In this document: positions 49,132 through 51,498 of the stretch, in pieces | Position numbering within the stretch: position 1 is the stretch's first letter | Layout of the letters: each line of letters begins with the position of its first letter | Assembly: GCA_028873795.1 (NCBI GenBank) | Contig: JAPPNP010000039.1 | Span: 1-51,498 of the forward strand | Source of the DNA: Chloroflexota bacterium | Lineage (GTDB): Bacteria; Chloroflexota; UBA11872 | DNA length: 51,498 nt | Direction: 5' to 3' | Notes under the pieces: model-generated | The model's database searches: none | Told to the model about the DNA's origin: nothing | The model's input: the letters and a program-made list of their open reading frames with translations, nothing else | Program-made: the position numbers and the translations under genes

Positions 49132-50312
49132 CCGCCGCTTCCGCCCGCTGGCTCGGGCCGCGGATGGACGTAGCGTCCGCCGCCCACGTGTCGGGCCAGG
49201 CCCTTGAGCTCCAGCATGGTGAGGATGGCCGAGACGCGGTGGGCGGGCAGTTTGGCGGTCTCCGCCATGGCGTCGATGTGCTTGGGTGACGCGTTGAGCT
49301 GATCGGCGATCGGGCGCTCGTCGGCGTCCGGCTCAACGACCGGATGCAGCGCGAGTTGGACCGGATCGACGCTGATGCCCAGCGTTTCCAGCACATCGGC
49401 GGCCGAGGTCACGGCGCGCGCCTCGCCGCGAAAGATCAGCGCGTTCGTGCCCTGGCTGCCGTTCCGAAAGATGTCGCCGGGCACCGCCATGATCTCGCGG
49501 TTGTGCTCGATGGCGTAGCGCGCGGTGATCAGCGCGCCGCTGGGAAGCGGCGCTTCGACCACGATGGTTCCCAGCACCAGCCCGCTGATGATGCGGTTGC
49601 GCTGCGGGAAGTTTTCCGCAGAGCCGCGCATCCACACGGGAAATTCCGTGACGATGGCGCCCTGCTCCGCAATCTGTCGCGCCAATGACCGGTTGGCGGC
49701 CGGATACACCGTGCCTAGCCCCGTGCCCCACACGGCGATGGTCGGTCCGCCGGCGTCGAGCGCCGCGCGGTGCGCCACGCTGTCCACACCCGATGCCATG
49801 CCGCTCACGATGGTGATCCCGCTGCCGGCCAGGTCACCGGCGAGCCGCTCCGTGACCAGCCGGGCATAGGTGCTCATGCGCCGCGTGCCCACGATCGCGA
49901 CCGCGCGGTCCGTTGCCAAGGCTTCGGCGTCCCCGCGGACGTGCAGCAGCGCCGGCGGGTCGGCGATCTCCCGCAGCCTGGCGGGGTACGCCGGGTCGTC
50001 CCAGGCGATGGCGCATCCTCCCGTTTCCTCCAGGGCCGCCAGCGCGGCCTGGGGCTCGATATCGCGGCGCGCGTCGAGGAGTTGCTCAACGACTTTGGAC
50101 TCGAGCCCGGCCCGGCGAAGCTCACCCGCGGAGGCGCCCCAGGCTTGCTCCATGCTGTCGAATGCCCGCCGCAGGGCCCAGACGGCGCCCGAACTGACCC
50201 CGCGCACGGCGTTGAGCGCGACCCAATGGGCCAGATCGTCCGGCGTGCGGCCGGTGGGCGTGGGGAACTCGTGCTCGCCCGCCGGCGGGGTCGCGGGCCG
50301 TTTGTCGCTCAC
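49128..50312 (-). CDS. dprA: DNA-processing protein DprA (Smf)
   Basis: 394 residues from GTG 50312 (VSDKRPATPPAGEHEFPT); the frame is open to 50723, but that part overlaps the divergent Gfo/Idh/MocA gene. A helical N-terminal domain is followed by the Rossmann-like DprA domain with 'VAIVGTRRMSTYA', 'SGMASGVDSVAH', 'GTGLGTVYPAANR' and 'PQRNRIISGL', then a C-terminal winged helix (about 335-385, 'RVSAILTMLELKGLARHVGGGRYV'). DprA protects incoming single-stranded DNA and loads RecA during natural transformation. It stands alone; topA or other com genes are not adjacent. Confidence 0.96.
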   Translation of the reverse strand: MSDKRPATPPAGEHEFPTPTGRTPDDLAHWVALNAVRGVSSGAVWALRRAFDSMEQAWGASAGELRRAGLESKVVEQLLDARRDIEPQAALAALEETGGCAIAWDDPAYPARLREIADPPALLHVRGDAEALATDRAVAIVGTRRMSTYARLVTERLAGDLAGSGITIVSGMASGVDSVAHRAALDAGGPTIAVWGTGLGTVYPAANRSLARQIAEQGAIVTEFPVWMRGSAENFPQRNRIISGLVLGTIVVEAPLPSGALITARYAIEHNREIMAVPGDIFRNGSQGTNALIFRGEARAVTSAADVLETLGISVDPVQLALHPVVEPDADERPIADQLNASPKHIDAMAETAKLPAHRVSAILTMLELKGLARHVGGGRYVHPRPEPAGGSGG

Positions 50313-50426
50313 GCCCGTAGCGTAGCCACGGCGTCCGGCGCGCGCGACATTCGGCCGGTGAAGCGCGCGGCCTGCCATGATGACGCCGGACGGCATTGGG
50401 CAGAGCCAAAGATGGAGCGCGGCGGA

Positions 50427-51425
50427 ATGGCGGACCAGAGCGGCAAGCTGCGGGCGGCACTGATCGGAATCGGACACGACCATGCGTGGGGCAAGGTGCA
50501 GGCCATCCGCCGCTCCAATGACATGGAGCTCGTCGGCGCCTTCGAGCCGGATGCGTCGGAGTGGGGACGACAGCAGGCGAACGATCGCTTCACGGACGTG
50601 CCGGCCTTGTCCGAGGTCGACGTGCTGCACGACGAAACGATCCGGGTGGTGTTTGTCGAGACGCTCCCGCGCCACAACCTGCGCTGGGCGCGCCGCGCGC
50701 TGGAGCACGACAAGCACATCCATATCGACAAGGCGCCGTCACCGTCACTCGCCGATCTGCGGACGGTGATGGACCTGGCCGCGGCGCGCAATCTGCACGT
50801 TCAGATGGGCTACCAGTTCCGCTACAACCCGGCGATCGAGCTGGCGTTGCGCGCCATGCGCGAGGGCTGGCTCGGCAACGTCACGCGCATCAACGTCGAC
50901 ATCCCCACCAACATCGCCAGCTACGCCGACATTCGAGCCAAGGACGGCGCGCACGCCGGCGCGTTGTTCTACCTGCTGGGATGCCATGTGCTCGACGCCG
51001 CCATGCTGTTTCTCGGCAAGCCCGCGGACGTATGGGCCAGCCACCGGCGAGACGCGCGCGGTCAGGGCGAGCCGTTTGAGGACAACTGCACGGCGGTGTT
51101 GGAATACCCCGGCGCGGTGGCGCTGCTGCAGACGTGGGTCACCGGCAACGACCCGATGCACCACCGGCGCTTCCAGGTGATCGGCGAGCGCGGCTCGGTG
51201 CTCATCGAGCCGATCGAGCCGCCGGGCGTGCGCTTGTTTCTCAGCGAAGCGCACGAGGACTTTCCGGCGGGGTGGAGCGAGCCGGCGATCCCCATGCGCC
51301 CCAGGTACGACGGCGACATTGAGAATCTGGCTGCGTGGATCCGGGGCGACCGCGATCCCGCCTATACCGCGGCGCACGACCTGGCCGTCCACGAGACGCT
51401 GCTGCGCATCTGTGGGGTCCTTTAG
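50427..51425 (+). CDS. Gfo/Idh/MocA family oxidoreductase
   Basis: 332 residues from ATG 50427 (GGAG nine bases upstream; ATG 50412 adds five). Rossmann domain 'AALIGIGHDHAWGK' (10-23), the family lysine in 'IHIDKAPS' (K102; DKAP in place of the usual EKP), and 'MGYQFRYNPAIELA'. C-terminal substrate domain with 'FYLLGCHVLDAAMLFLGKPADV', split as usual by a catalytic-type histidine. NAD(P)-dependent sugar or inositol dehydrogenase-like; exact substrate unknown. Last gene of the window; the remaining 73 bases hold nothing recognisable. Confidence 0.9.
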   Translation: MADQSGKLRAALIGIGHDHAWGKVQAIRRSNDMELVGAFEPDASEWGRQQANDRFTDVPALSEVDVLHDETIRVVFVETLPRHNLRWARRALEHDKHIHIDKAPSPSLADLRTVMDLAAARNLHVQMGYQFRYNPAIELALRAMREGWLGNVTRINVDIPTNIASYADIRAKDGAHAGALFYLLGCHVLDAAMLFLGKPADVWASHRRDARGQGEPFEDNCTAVLEYPGAVALLQTWVTGNDPMHHRRFQVIGERGSVLIEPIEPPGVRLFLSEAHEDFPAGWSEPAIPMRPRYDGDIENLAAWIRGDRDPAYTAAHDLAVHETLLRICGVL

Positions 51426-51498
51426 TCGGCCCACACGGGAAGCGCGGGCGCCCACAAGACACCCCAGGTGCGTAAGGTGTCAAGCCGCGAGCGGTGTG

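Overview
The window reads as GC-rich bacterial chromosome with short intergenic gaps, many GTG or TTG starts and stop/start overlaps. The solute-binding protein at the left edge has a charged 'KEVIKEV'-type linker. With a DUF2344/TIGR03936-type protein, paired dimer ABC exporters and many small-molecule catabolic genes (two phytanoyl-CoA-dioxygenase-family proteins, creatininase, RraA, M24, M19-like, SMP-30, Gfo/Idh/MocA), this points to an uncultured Chloroflexota-like lineage, perhaps marine or host-associated. That placement is inference; no rRNA or other phylogenetic marker is present.

Layout. 1-5.2 kb: partial peptide-type binding protein, FAH-family hydrolase, PhyH-family oxygenase and a phosphonoacetate hydrolase (phnA), separated by palindromic and tandem intergenic repeats. 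5.3-12.5 kb: four consecutive ABC exporter genes arranged A-B-A'-B', which looks like a duplicated heterodimer pair. 12.6-14.1 kb: a GH32/43-like beta-propeller protein. 14.1-19.1 kb: an island of visibly lower GC. It holds a three-gene overlapping cassette (thymidylate-synthase-fold enzyme, UDG-like protein, alpha-glutamyl/putrescinyl-thymine-pyrophosphorylase-like protein) that converges on a HigBA-type toxin/antitoxin pair whose antitoxin carries an ImmA/IrrE protease domain. The end of a creatininase gene lies on both sides of the island: a relic on the left and the intact gene on the right. 19.1-30.1 kb: catabolic and uptake genes (creatininase, RraA, a sugar-type ABC importer without ATPase, Gfo/Idh/MocA, methyltransferase, M19-like, M24, DUF624-like, SMP-30). 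30.2-33.3 kb: an ABC-2 transporter with a tandemly duplicated permease and a relic of the ATPase gene between the copies. 33.5-35.5 kb: PIN/AbrB toxin-antitoxin, second PhyH protein, tRNA-Lys(CTT). 35.6-51.4 kb: mostly housekeeping and conserved genes (Nif3-like, DUF5069, APH-like kinase, DUF2344, HNH, aconitase, UbiA-family prenyltransferase, DUF72, SecD/SecF, VOC, methyltransferase, histidine phosphatase, DprA, Gfo/Idh/MocA).

The most interesting part is 14.6-17.4 kb. The thymidylate-synthase-like protein keeps the catalytic framework, but the pyrimidine-reading asparagine position appears to be aspartate (D182). In known dCMP/CMP hydroxymethylases this change goes with cytosine rather than uracil substrates. 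Its overlap with a UDG-like gene and a gene related to the phage DNA-hypermodification enzyme family suggests an uncharacterised nucleotide- or base-modification system, plausibly anti-phage. No integrase, transposase, CRISPR array or rRNA was seen.
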